Of a stretch of 64,000 nt of DNA, positions 11,501 through 18,418 are shown one piece after another. The stretch's first letter is position 1. Every line of letters starts with the position of its first letter. Where the stretch lies: contig JAXMBL010000011.1 in assembly GCA_046349915.1 (NCBI GenBank), positions 62,001 through 126,000 on the forward strand, written 5' to 3'. Source of the DNA: CAIXSC01 sp046349915 (GTDB lineage Bacteria; Planctomycetota; Planctomycetia; Pirellulales; Pirellulaceae). The notes below the pieces were generated by a model. It was given only the letters and a program-made list of their open reading frames with translations. It searched no databases and was not told the origin of the DNA. The position numbers were made by a program, and so were the translations under genes.

Positions 11501-11668
11501 CACGAATACTATTCGCGATTCACGCTGGATCCGCCCAGGTTCGACGTTTCGACAAAAATGCCCAAGCTCGCGCCGGATGGAAGAAAGACGAAGGTGGTTC
11601 AGTTCCTGGAGGGTGATGCCAAAGCTCAGTTCGAAGCCATTTGGCACTTCTTGCAGAACCAGAAGTAG
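5600..11668 (+). CDS. Exported multidomain protein: TIM barrel, LamG, DUF6797-like, propeller, PA14-like, five CXXCH
   Basis: About 2,022 residues from a TTG start at 5600, chosen because GAAGGA lies 8 nt upstream and a signal peptide (WLASCCLLLGFATSFW) follows; an upstream TTG at 5441 is in frame. Domains: xylose-isomerase-like TIM barrel (about 55-310), LamG/concanavalin fold (340-510), a DUF6797-like region (570-715), a sugar-dehydrogenase-like propeller (840-1285), a PA14-like region (1340-1490), then a cytochrome tail. Haem sites: CSACH (nt 10175), CAVCH (10496), CLQCH (10799), CASCH (11054), CRQCH (11399). Related cytochrome-propeller proteins are common in planctomycetes and are thought to oxidise carbohydrate in the periplasm. 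The barrel may be non-catalytic; I infer a secreted, sugar-acting, electron-transferring protein without a known substrate. Confidence 0.9.
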   Translation: MIAQHSNSLDCRRVVPAVWLASCCLLLGFATSFWDASHQAVNADEPPSAAAKRAPFARENLVAWCIVPFDSKKRGPAERAEMVQKLGLSKVAYDWRDEHVATFEQEILEYQKRGIEYFAFWGVHDEAFRLFEKYKLHPQIWLTPPNPTGATRDEQIQKSAAALLPVVERTAKAGLQLGLYNHGGWGGEPENLVAVCEYLRTKQQAKHVGIVYNQHHGHDHIARFPAALQAMRPYLLCLNINGMNREGDRKGQKILPLGAGSEDVTLLRMIRDSGYQGPIGVIGHTQDDVELRLRDNLDGLDWLLPQLQGAAPGPAPKYRTPVPAAALPAAKPTVSAAPTQPSLRSGKFGQALDAAVAGLSVQAVDELRSAPITVECWAKLTSKAGFQILAASEPKSSPSHWEMYSYAGSGFFSVYMPGRGGEYRSNIDIADDQWHHVAMVYESTRLRLFVDGKLAHDAKLPPPPEARTAKDAHTSIAIGRLVEGGIGCAGLIDELRIRRGAHAIELMPVEPPALDDSTVGLWRFDALIDKTKVKDESSRGVMAVAAMDDAIQRPAANSPAAKTASGKPKVPEHWGKGQVGFEGWEEDWVDRRWQEAEVGDWLGAIVALPQGPYRKAINIRVGDERQATVSFDTQYLALRAAWRGFLEFNPTRFGIIGAPKPQGEVFFTMPEKNGWSGERLQYRGMETNGRRVVLRYDVDGVAVRESPWIESSSNGLVVTRAIEVAPTTRSLQCLLLDAPESGAGPSIRLSLVGGPSSWLESKIENGRRRATLSLPTHDSPIRITVRYVTGTDAQEKGDPPRNAADDSLNLAESLDQMAAPGVPRWNAAIETTVRIAKSDGSPYVVDSIDLPFENPYRALLFTSGHDFLSDGDIVVCTVHGDVWRVQVKGLAEAGGKETNAMELKARWRRIATGLHQPLGLVVRRATEGDSIFVLGRDQISRLRDRNRDGEMDAYECFSNVYPTSAGGHDYITCLERDEAGQFYFAHANLGIVRVSADGQRHEVLSTGLRNPNGLGLAPGPVVTAAPQEGDWTPASAIFVSHHGAHFGGGGPRVTETRPLGYDPPLVWIPRRVDNSSGGQTWVTSDRWGPLAGYMLHFSFGQCSMMLVGDDSRRDLTFDKSSAVSVKRSMVGANKPDSAFLMEFPFRFDSGAMRGRFSPHDGQLYVTGLRGWTSAATRDGCLQRVRYTGEPLDLPLAVRTYQNGVSIAFTEPLDRTTAEQPGNYHVEQWNYRYSQTYGSPEYRVSDSKLEGRDLVRVRSATLLDERTVFLELKDPQPVNVMAVSCAIRSAPVNEQAPGREIRRTIYQTIHRVSNQRIDEGRLARKTTPGNLNDLEEDALQPGLIARFVSESSGTESNQLPNGSLKLSDVSSSWLDHRVDRMAAILVPAGTAPAALVPAGHFRVRWEGYVRLPLPLKARFFAECDGAAAVMVNDARVELAFTTGKPGRSTESAGATHEISLQGGLNKLVVEYRSPPAGTARFRLFWESAEFAREPLPPSVLFHSSDDGQLQDATTLRRGRSLFESLKCSACHASSHSATPVELRYDAPNLSSVASYRDEWLVERLRLSKREQTGADASETLRRMPHWRLTNDEARDIVAWLRANVPSSGKEATGVEQPTEELKAEGATLYENWGCAVCHTFEAKAGDAYGRRCLGGIREKYLSVAQLAAFLRSPHKFHPTSRMPDFQPDERSALRLAVYLIERAEAPNRQASAVSSDNRSAAAVERGAKLAFERGCLQCHGLGEKKAEPRADAVPLVDLASPRGCLSVSRHTNPLTPWYSVSPADRAALQRYVVALRGDAALSNRSALAEASRSLVESLRCASCHDRDSARSARGRILVDESERGLAPEPLPNLTWAGEKLQAHWTGQFLRGEQREERLRPWLKGRMPSFSYHAETLAQGMSAEHGVDDHAPAPFSVDRQLASLGDQLTQRSALDCRQCHAVGNQPAQGDDQTKIAPGINFVRVKSRLRHEYYSRFTLDPPRFDVSTKMPKLAPDGRKTKVVQFLEGDAKAQFEAIWHFLQNQK

Positions 11669-11797
11669 GGCGGCACTCACTCGCTGATCGCCAGGCCAGC
11701 TATTTCTCGCCGATGGGCTCGACTAAACTGTCGAGCAGCAACGGTCTGATTTGACGCGAAACGATTCAGAAGACGTCTGACACTGGAGAGCCCGTAC

Positions 11798-12964
11798 ATG
11801 TTTCGGAGCTTCGTTTCTTGGGCGCAAGTTTGCGTGCTGGTCAGCTTGGCGGGGTTCATCACTGGCGCTGTTGGATTCAAAGGCAAACAAGCGATGGGAG
11901 ACGAGCCGGTTGTGTTTGTTTCGGCATTCGCCGACGGCGATAAGGCGGCGATACAGGCGTACCGAGTTGACTTGGCCAACGGTCGCTTGAGTGAGTTGGC
12001 TCGCACGACCGATGTGGCTCATCCCTTCTTTCTGGCACTCTCGCCTGACCAACGTTTTCTCTACTCGATCCACGCGAAGCAGTTCGGCGGCAAGGAGGAC
12101 GAAGAGGTCGCGGCCTATGCGGTGGAAGGGCGGACCGGCAAGCTGAAGCTGCTCAATCGACAGTCCGCGCGCGGTACGGCCGCTTGCTATTTGCAGGTCG
12201 ACGCGACCGGCAAATCGTTGCTTTTGGCCAATTACCTGACTGGCAGCGTGGCGTCTTTCCCCGTCCAAGCGGATGGCTCGATCGGACCCGCGGCGTCGTT
12301 CGTGCAACATGCGGGGAAGAGTATCGATCCGGCACGACAACTGGGACCACACGCCCATTGTTTTGTCGTCAGTCCCGACAATCGCTATGCCTACGCTGCC
12401 GATCTGGGGCTCGACCAGATTTTGGGATATCAGTTGGATGCCGCGATGGCGAAGCTTGTTCCAACCACTCAAGGGTTTGCTCGTACCATTCCGGGCGCCG
12501 GTCCACGGCACTTGACGTTTTCGCCCGATGGCAAACGCATGTACGTCATCAATGAGCTGGCGAATTCAATCACGCTATTCGACTACGACGACCGCACGGG
12601 TTCGTTATACGAACGACAGACGATCTCCACTTTGCCGAAGGATCTTTCCGGGACCAGCTACTGCGCGGATGTGAAGGTCACGCCCGATGGCAAATATCTG
12701 TACGGAACGAATCGCGGGCATGACAGCATCGCGGCGTATCGCATCGGCGAAGGGGGGCGGTTGACGTTGGTGGAGATCACGCCAAGCTTGGGCAAGGGAC
12801 CGCAGAATCTGCTGATCGCGCCGCATGGTAAATGGCTGTTGTGCGCGAACATGCCAGGAAACAACGTGGTGACCTTTGCGATCGATGCGGCGAGTGGGAA
12901 GCTGCAAGCGGTTGGCGATCCAGTCTCTATCCCCAGCCCCTCCTGCATTCAACTCCTGAAGTAA
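11798..12964 (+). CDS. Secreted lactonase-family seven-bladed propeller
   Basis: A 388-residue protein with an N-terminal signal peptide (VCVLVSLAGFITGAVGF) and the lactonase fold (6-phosphogluconolactonase/YbhE type). Family hallmarks are the repeated blade strings: HPFFLALSPDQRFLYS, GPHAHCFVVSPDNRYAYAAD, GPRHLTFSPDGKRMYVINE and KVTPDGKYLYGTNRGHDSIA. Cytoplasmic YbhE hydrolyses 6-phosphogluconolactone; an exported version more likely acts on free sugar lactones, such as those made by sugar dehydrogenases like those encoded nearby. The start has GGAGAG about 8 nt upstream. It follows the five-haem gene by 129 bp on the same strand, so co-transcription is possible but not shown. Confidence 0.9.
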   Translation: MFRSFVSWAQVCVLVSLAGFITGAVGFKGKQAMGDEPVVFVSAFADGDKAAIQAYRVDLANGRLSELARTTDVAHPFFLALSPDQRFLYSIHAKQFGGKEDEEVAAYAVEGRTGKLKLLNRQSARGTAACYLQVDATGKSLLLANYLTGSVASFPVQADGSIGPAASFVQHAGKSIDPARQLGPHAHCFVVSPDNRYAYAADLGLDQILGYQLDAAMAKLVPTTQGFARTIPGAGPRHLTFSPDGKRMYVINELANSITLFDYDDRTGSLYERQTISTLPKDLSGTSYCADVKVTPDGKYLYGTNRGHDSIAAYRIGEGGRLTLVEITPSLGKGPQNLLIAPHGKWLLCANMPGNNVVTFAIDAASGKLQAVGDPVSIPSPSCIQLLK

Positions 12965-13056
12965 ATCCTGAATTGCACGACATAATTGCGGCGAGCAAGA
13001 ACTGGGTAACCGCCCGCGGTAGTCAGCTTCCCCCTAGGCGTCTAAGGAATCGAACG

Positions 13057-14457
13057 ATGAGAAAGTCGGGAAGTCGAGTGTTTATGTTCTCGGTTGGGAT
13101 CGCACTACTCGTCGGGCAACTCGCGCTGGAAACATGCTCGACCCGCGCATACGGCGCCGAGCTTCCGGATGGACAGTTTGCCGTAACCTCGAATCTGCGC
13201 GCGGGTGCGGCGAAGGTCGATATCACGCCCACGAATGTGACGGGCCTGACCGTGGTGGGACATCGGCGAGTTGTGTCGGGCGTGCGAGATCCGTTGCGCG
13301 CGGGGGTGCTGGTGTTGGACGATGGGCAAACCAAAGCAGCGATCGTCACGCTGGATACGATTGGCGCTTGGGAAGAGATGGTCGCGGCGGCTCGCAAGCG
13401 GATCGAGCAAACTTCAGGAGTGCCCGCGGCGAATATTCTGATCGCCGCGTCTCATAACCACTCGGGACCGGGCTACGCCGAACATCCGCAATGGGCGACC
13501 GAATTGATCGAAAAGCTGGGAGCGACGGCCAAGGTAGCGGCGGGGCGTTTGCGGCCAGTCACCGTGGGCTACGGCGAGGACGCGATCGGGTTTGGGATCA
13601 ATCGTCGCAAGGATATCGACGGTCGCACGGTCGTGCGATTGAATCCCGAGGGGCCGAATGATCCACGCGTGAAGGTGCTGCGTTTCGACGATGGCCAATC
13701 GCTCACCCCTGTCGCCGTCTTAATGCACGCGGTGTGTCACCCCTGTTTCTTTACTTGGGGCGATCAAGGGTCGGCGCCGTATCCTAAGGGTTATCCGCGG
13801 ATGAGCGCCGATTTTCCCGGCGAAGCGCAAAGTTTCGTCGAGCTGGTCTATGGGAAGGAAACGCACGCACTCTTTCTGCAAGGTTGTGCCGGAGACATTC
13901 GCCCGAATCTGCCCGGCTATCCTTATCGCTGCGCGGACGAGGCCGACATTCAATGGGCTGGACGCGACCTGGGCGGCGCCGTCGTGCGGACGCTCGCCAA
14001 ATCGGTCACTCGAGAACAACTCCGTCGACGCGAAACCTACTATCCACTGCGAGTCGCCAGTTCGGTGATTGACTTGCCCGGCAAGGAAGGCATTGTGAAG
14101 GCCGAGTTGCAGGCGTTGAAGATCGGGCCTTTTCTGCTGCTGACAATGCCCGGCGAACCGATGGTCGAGTATGGATTCCGCTTGGAAGCAGCGATCGCGG
14201 ATCGAGCGATCCCGATCATCATTGGGTATGCCAATGGAAACATCGGCTACATCGCCACCTCGCAGGCTTATTCGACTGGCGGTTACGAACCGAATACCTC
14301 GCGGCTCCTTCCCGAGGTGGAACCGATGTTGCTCAAGGAACTCGGGCGACTCGCCGATCGCGTGGTCGGCGATGTGTTTGATTCCTTCTCCAAGCATCCG
14401 AAAGATGTGCAGAAGCGCGAGGCGATTGAAAAGCCGAACCGTGCTCCCGCCAAGTGA
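13057..14457 (+). CDS. Exported neutral/alkaline ceramidase-like hydrolase
   Basis: A 466-residue protein from the ATG at 13057, preceded by TAAGGAA and followed by a signal peptide (FMFSVGIALLVGQLALE). The N-terminal part matches the neutral non-lysosomal ceramidase fold: AGAAKVDITP, then VLVLDDGQTKAAIVTLD, the zinc-binding AASHNHSGP and, later, AVCHPCFF and FLQGCAGDIRPN. Known family members cut the amide of ceramide, but many planctomycete homologues lie in sugar clusters and their substrate is unknown. At about 470 residues it lacks the C-terminal immunoglobulin-like domain of full ceramidases (about 650-700), so a different amide or ester substrate is possible. The next gene begins 36 nt downstream on the same strand. 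Confidence 0.85.
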   Translation: MRKSGSRVFMFSVGIALLVGQLALETCSTRAYGAELPDGQFAVTSNLRAGAAKVDITPTNVTGLTVVGHRRVVSGVRDPLRAGVLVLDDGQTKAAIVTLDTIGAWEEMVAAARKRIEQTSGVPAANILIAASHNHSGPGYAEHPQWATELIEKLGATAKVAAGRLRPVTVGYGEDAIGFGINRRKDIDGRTVVRLNPEGPNDPRVKVLRFDDGQSLTPVAVLMHAVCHPCFFTWGDQGSAPYPKGYPRMSADFPGEAQSFVELVYGKETHALFLQGCAGDIRPNLPGYPYRCADEADIQWAGRDLGGAVVRTLAKSVTREQLRRRETYYPLRVASSVIDLPGKEGIVKAELQALKIGPFLLLTMPGEPMVEYGFRLEAAIADRAIPIIIGYANGNIGYIATSQAYSTGGYEPNTSRLLPEVEPMLLKELGRLADRVVGDVFDSFSKHPKDVQKREAIEKPNRAPAK

Positions 14458-14493
14458 CCACTTACGCGAACCTTTAGTTGGTGAATTCCAATC

Positions 14494-15330
14494 ATGAGTG
14501 AAGCAGCGCGACGAGCCTATTGGGCGGAACAGATGCAGGCAGGCTACGAACTGGTGCAGCGAGTGCTGCCGTTCGAAGTTGTCGAGTGTGGTGAGCCACT
14601 CGCATCGATCCCCGAGGCGGCCGACGCCGCGGGAGTCGAGATGTTGTTCTCGACCACCAAAATCGCCGGTGAACTCGACCGCATCTTCTACATCCGACAG
14701 GGATTGGTCGACGACGTGATCGCCGTGGGGCGAGCGATGAACGAACGTGGTTGGATTCTGAAGATTGAAGACGGCTATCGTTCGTTGGAAATGCAGGGGC
14801 AATTGGTGCGCAAGCCCGAACTGTTCGATGCGATTCTGCAAAAGTGCATCTGGGAGAATGGCGGCGCTGTGCCTCCCGTCGAATTGGTCTTTCGCCGCGC
14901 GATTGTCTTGATCGCGAATATTCCCAAAATCGGAACGCACATGTCGGCTTCCGCGATCGACGTCTCGGTTTTTCGTCGCGACGACGGCAGCGAGGTCTGG
15001 CGAGGAAACTCGTATTTGGAGATGAGCGAGCGGACGCCCATGCGATCGCCGTTCGTCGACGAAGAGTCGCTCCGCAACCGGTTGGAAATCACCGCGATGC
15101 TCGAGGCTCAAGGGTTCGTGCATTTTCCTTTTGAATTCTGGCACTTCAACAAGGGGGATGCGATGGGCAATCTGCTGACAGGCGTTCAGCAGCCTGGTAA
15201 ATACGGTCCTGTGCATTGGGACCCTCGGACGAACCAAGTCACTGCCGTGACGGATCCACTGACACCGTTGAATCCTCTGCCTGTGATCGAACGAGAGATC
15301 GCCGCGGCGATGCGACGAGCCGGTGGGTGA
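14494..15330 (+). CDS. VanX-type D-Ala-D-Ala dipeptidase-like M15 peptidase
   Basis: A 278-residue protein with the zinc-site spacing of the VanX family: H149 and D156 in HMSASAID (His-x6-Asp), and E214 and H217 in EFWH. The upstream DGYRSLEMQ carries the conserved Arg seen in VanX (GYRP-like). There is no signal peptide, so it should act in the cytoplasm on free dipeptides. The Gly usual in SxHxxGxAxD is Ser here. VanX proteins cleave D-Ala-D-Ala; without vanHA neighbours a resistance role is unlikely and recycling of peptidoglycan or other dipeptides is more plausible. It lies close behind the ceramidase-like gene, in the same direction. Confidence 0.8.
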   Translation: MSEAARRAYWAEQMQAGYELVQRVLPFEVVECGEPLASIPEAADAAGVEMLFSTTKIAGELDRIFYIRQGLVDDVIAVGRAMNERGWILKIEDGYRSLEMQGQLVRKPELFDAILQKCIWENGGAVPPVELVFRRAIVLIANIPKIGTHMSASAIDVSVFRRDDGSEVWRGNSYLEMSERTPMRSPFVDEESLRNRLEITAMLEAQGFVHFPFEFWHFNKGDAMGNLLTGVQQPGKYGPVHWDPRTNQVTAVTDPLTPLNPLPVIEREIAAAMRRAGG

Positions 15331-15428
15331 GCCGTCGTGCATGCGGTGAACAGGGGCTATGATGCGAGCCGAGGCCGATTAGAATTCGGTCTTTACCCGC
15401 CACATTCCCCGCCCTCCTGGTCTCGACC

Positions 15429-18224
15429 ATGCACTTACGCTTCCTGAAGGCTTGTGCCTATCTGTTGTTCGCTCTCCTTGGTGTATCGCCGGGAATAAGC
15501 ACAACCATCATCTCGGCCAAAGAGCCTGCGAAGCCAGCGGCCGACGCTAATGCCGTGTCCGCGGTCGACCCCAGTCGGTTCGAGATGACGGTGTTGACGA
15601 GCGGACTAGTGCAGCCGATGGAGATCGCGGTGGCGCCAGATGGCGTTGTGTATTGGATCGAGTTGGCGGGGCTGTTGAAGGCGTATCATCCCAAGACAAG
15701 CCAAGCAACCGTCGTGGGTGAATTGAAGGTCACGACGGCTCAGGAAAATGGACTGATCGGATTGGCGCTTGATCCAGATTTTGCGCGAACTGGGTGGGTC
15801 TTTCTGCAGTACTCGCCGCCCGACTTCCCTGGGCAGCACATTAGCCGCTTTACGATTCGTGACGGCAAACTCGACCTGTCGTCCGAAAAGCTGTTGCTGA
15901 AGTATGAAGAGCAGCGCAAGGAGTGTTGCCATCATGCGGGGTCGCTTCATTTCGGTCCCCGCGGCGAATTGTTCATCGCGACCGGCGACAACACTCACCC
16001 CCACGGCGATTCGCAGGGTTATGCTCCGATCGACGAGCGCCCCGATCGCGCGCCGTGGGACGCCCAGAAGTCTTCGGCGAACACGCACAGCTATAACGGC
16101 AAGATCTTGCGGATCAAGCCAACAGTCGATGGCGGTTATGAGATCCCCGAGGGAAATTTGCTTCCCCGTGATGGTTCGAAGGGACGGCCCGAGATCTACG
16201 TGATGGGATGCAGAAATCCCTGGCGCATGACGGTCGATTCGAAAACAGGTTTCGTCTATTGGGGCGAGGTAGGGCCTGACGCGGGCGGCGAGGGGCCTCG
16301 AGGTGCTCGCGGATACGACGAAATCAATCAAGCGCGACGCGCGGGTAACTTTGGATGGCCCTACTTCATTGCGAATAACCAACCTTATGCTGACGTCGAT
16401 TTCGCGACGGGCAAAGTCGGGGCGATGTTCGATCCCGCGGCACCTGTCAATGAAAGCCCCAACAATACGGGCGAACGCTTGCTGCCGCCCGCTCAGCCCG
16501 CGCTGCTGTATTATCCGTACGGCGCGAGCGCCGAGTTTCCCGAGTTAGGGCAGGGGGGACGAACGGCGTGCGCTGGTCCCGTCTATCACTTCTCCGAGAC
16601 ATTGGACTCGAAGGTCAAGTTTCCTCGCGCTTACGACAATGCCCTGTTTATCTTCGAGTGGACTCGACACTGGATCAAAGTGGTTCATCTGGACGAAAAC
16701 CAGAATGTGAAACGCATTGAGCCATTCATGCCTCAACAGACGTGGGTGCGGCCGATCGACATGACGTTCGGGCCGGACGGAGCGTTGTATCTGATCGAAT
16801 ACGGTGATACTTGGGGAGTTAATCCGAATTCGCGGATCGTGCGAGTGGACTACGTGATGGGGAATCGTGCGCCCGTGGTGGTGGCGTCCGCGGCGAACAA
16901 CATCGGGAAGCAGCCGTTGGAGGTCAAACTGTCGAGCGAGGGGACGAGCGATAAGGATGCTGGCGACAAGTTGGCGTATGAATGGCGAGTTTTGCGCGCA
17001 GCGGCTGATCCCAAGTCGCCGCCGCCGCCCGCGAAGGTGGTCTCGCATGAGCCGAATCCGGCGGTCCGCTTTGACGAAGCCGGGGTCTATACCGTAGAGC
17101 TCGTCGTAACCGATGGTGGCGGCTTGAGTCGAGCGGCCACGGTGCCGGTGCTGGTGGGGAACGAGCGACCGACGATTAAGTTCGTCGAGCCAAAGATGGG
17201 GGACTTTTTCGATCCCACTTCGACGATTCTCTTCAAGCTGTATGTGAAGGACGCGGAAGATGGAACGAGCGACTTTGACGAGGCGGAACGCGATGACCTG
17301 GAAACGCTTGATTCGCGCGATGTGCCCCGAGTTACGCTAAACGCGGTCTATTCGACGGACGCTTTCCCGCGAGCCGATGGCGGCGCCGCGGGCGTCGAGC
17401 AAGGTCCGCCAGGCATGCGCATGATGAAGAAAAGCGATTGCTTCAATTGTCATGCCGTCGACCAGAAACGAGTGGGCCCGCCATTCTTGGAAGTCGCCAA
17501 CAAGTACCGAGGGAAAGAGGGGGCGTTGGAAGCGTCTGTCGAGCGGGTGCTCAAGGGTTCGACAGGCGTCTGGGGCAAGATCCCCATGATTCCTCATTCG
17601 CAGCACACGATCGACGAAGTACGAGAGATGGTGCGCTGGGTCTATAGCTTGGAACCGGCGGGATTAGTGCGGGTCTTCTACGGATTGGTGGGAGATGTTC
17701 CGGTATTGAAGGAGGACTTGGCGAAGCCTGGGCATTATCGTCTGGAGGCCAGCTATGTCGATCGTGGAGTTGGCGATATCCCGGCGCTCAGCGCGTCGAC
17801 CCAGGTTTTTCTGCGCCAGCGACGAGTGGAAGCGGAGACCGCCGACCAAATCCAAGGATGTCAGATCTTGAATTCGGGGACGGCAGGTGGAGGGAAATTC
17901 ATTGGCGCGATCAATCATGGGCACTTCTTGCGATTCCACCAAATGCCGATGGACCAGATCGACCGCGTCACGTTGAGATTGGCGTCCGCGGGGGCGGGCG
18001 GAACGATCGAAATCCGACTCGATCAGCCCGATGGCCCCGTGCTCGCCACGACCCCCGTCGAAGTGAATGGTCACTGGGAGAAGTGGTACGAGAAGCAAGT
18101 CGAATTGAAGAAGTCGACCGGTCGTCATGATCTGATCATTGCCTTCACTCATCCCAACCGAGCTCAAGGACTGATGAATCTCGACTCCGTTCACTTTCAC
18201 TCGCCAGTCCCGTCGGGGAACTAG
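15429..18224 (+). CDS. Exported sugar-dehydrogenase-type propeller with PKD, cytochrome c and CBM domains
   Basis: A 931-residue protein with a signal peptide (KACAYLLFALLGVSPGIS). Residues about 43-475 form a glucose/sorbosone-dehydrogenase-like propeller (ENGLIGLALDPDFA, HHAGSLHFGPRGELFIATGD, GCRNPWRMTVDSKTGFVYWG). A PKD-like domain follows (about 480-578). The cytochrome c domain carries CFNCH near residue 674 with a distal Met in KIPMIPHS. A CBM6-like carbohydrate-binding domain begins near residue 800 (VEAETADQIQG). The arrangement suggests a periplasmic or surface enzyme that binds a glycan, oxidises a sugar end and passes electrons to its own haem. The substrate is not readable, and whether the propeller holds PQQ is uncertain. 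Confidence 0.9.
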   Translation: MHLRFLKACAYLLFALLGVSPGISTTIISAKEPAKPAADANAVSAVDPSRFEMTVLTSGLVQPMEIAVAPDGVVYWIELAGLLKAYHPKTSQATVVGELKVTTAQENGLIGLALDPDFARTGWVFLQYSPPDFPGQHISRFTIRDGKLDLSSEKLLLKYEEQRKECCHHAGSLHFGPRGELFIATGDNTHPHGDSQGYAPIDERPDRAPWDAQKSSANTHSYNGKILRIKPTVDGGYEIPEGNLLPRDGSKGRPEIYVMGCRNPWRMTVDSKTGFVYWGEVGPDAGGEGPRGARGYDEINQARRAGNFGWPYFIANNQPYADVDFATGKVGAMFDPAAPVNESPNNTGERLLPPAQPALLYYPYGASAEFPELGQGGRTACAGPVYHFSETLDSKVKFPRAYDNALFIFEWTRHWIKVVHLDENQNVKRIEPFMPQQTWVRPIDMTFGPDGALYLIEYGDTWGVNPNSRIVRVDYVMGNRAPVVVASAANNIGKQPLEVKLSSEGTSDKDAGDKLAYEWRVLRAAADPKSPPPPAKVVSHEPNPAVRFDEAGVYTVELVVTDGGGLSRAATVPVLVGNERPTIKFVEPKMGDFFDPTSTILFKLYVKDAEDGTSDFDEAERDDLETLDSRDVPRVTLNAVYSTDAFPRADGGAAGVEQGPPGMRMMKKSDCFNCHAVDQKRVGPPFLEVANKYRGKEGALEASVERVLKGSTGVWGKIPMIPHSQHTIDEVREMVRWVYSLEPAGLVRVFYGLVGDVPVLKEDLAKPGHYRLEASYVDRGVGDIPALSASTQVFLRQRRVEAETADQIQGCQILNSGTAGGGKFIGAINHGHFLRFHQMPMDQIDRVTLRLASAGAGGTIEIRLDQPDGPVLATTPVEVNGHWEKWYEKQVELKKSTGRHDLIIAFTHPNRAQGLMNLDSVHFHSPVPSGN

Positions 18225-18250
18225 TAAAGTGTCAAGTCGCTCCCCTTGTA

Positions 18251-18271
18251 CGACGGACTTCCAGTCCGTCG
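18251..18271 (+). repeat. REP-like palindrome, copy 2
   Basis: The same 21-bp palindrome as at 919 (loop TCC, preceded by GTA), 26 nt after the dehydrogenase-propeller stop. A GTGTGATCCGTGGTTAA string at about 18302-18318 resembles the arms of the 3.5-4.3 kb units and may be a decayed piece of them. Confidence 0.85.
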
Positions 18272-18418
18272 CCTGGCTCTCAATCCCCAAACAGTGTCGT
18301 CCGTGTGATCCGTGGTTAACCGACTTCCGTATCTGACCCCCGTGAGCCCGGTCAACCTAAAGCTGTCCCAAAAAGACAACCGGTCACAAAGCCAACACCG
18401 TGCCCCGGAGTGTGCCGC

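Noticed and set aside
13720..15342. A 540-codon open frame on the minus strand opposite the ceramidase-like and dipeptidase genes
   Set aside because: It is a shadow of two well-supported plus-strand genes; its protein is His/Arg-rich with no domain, signal peptide or ribosome-binding site.
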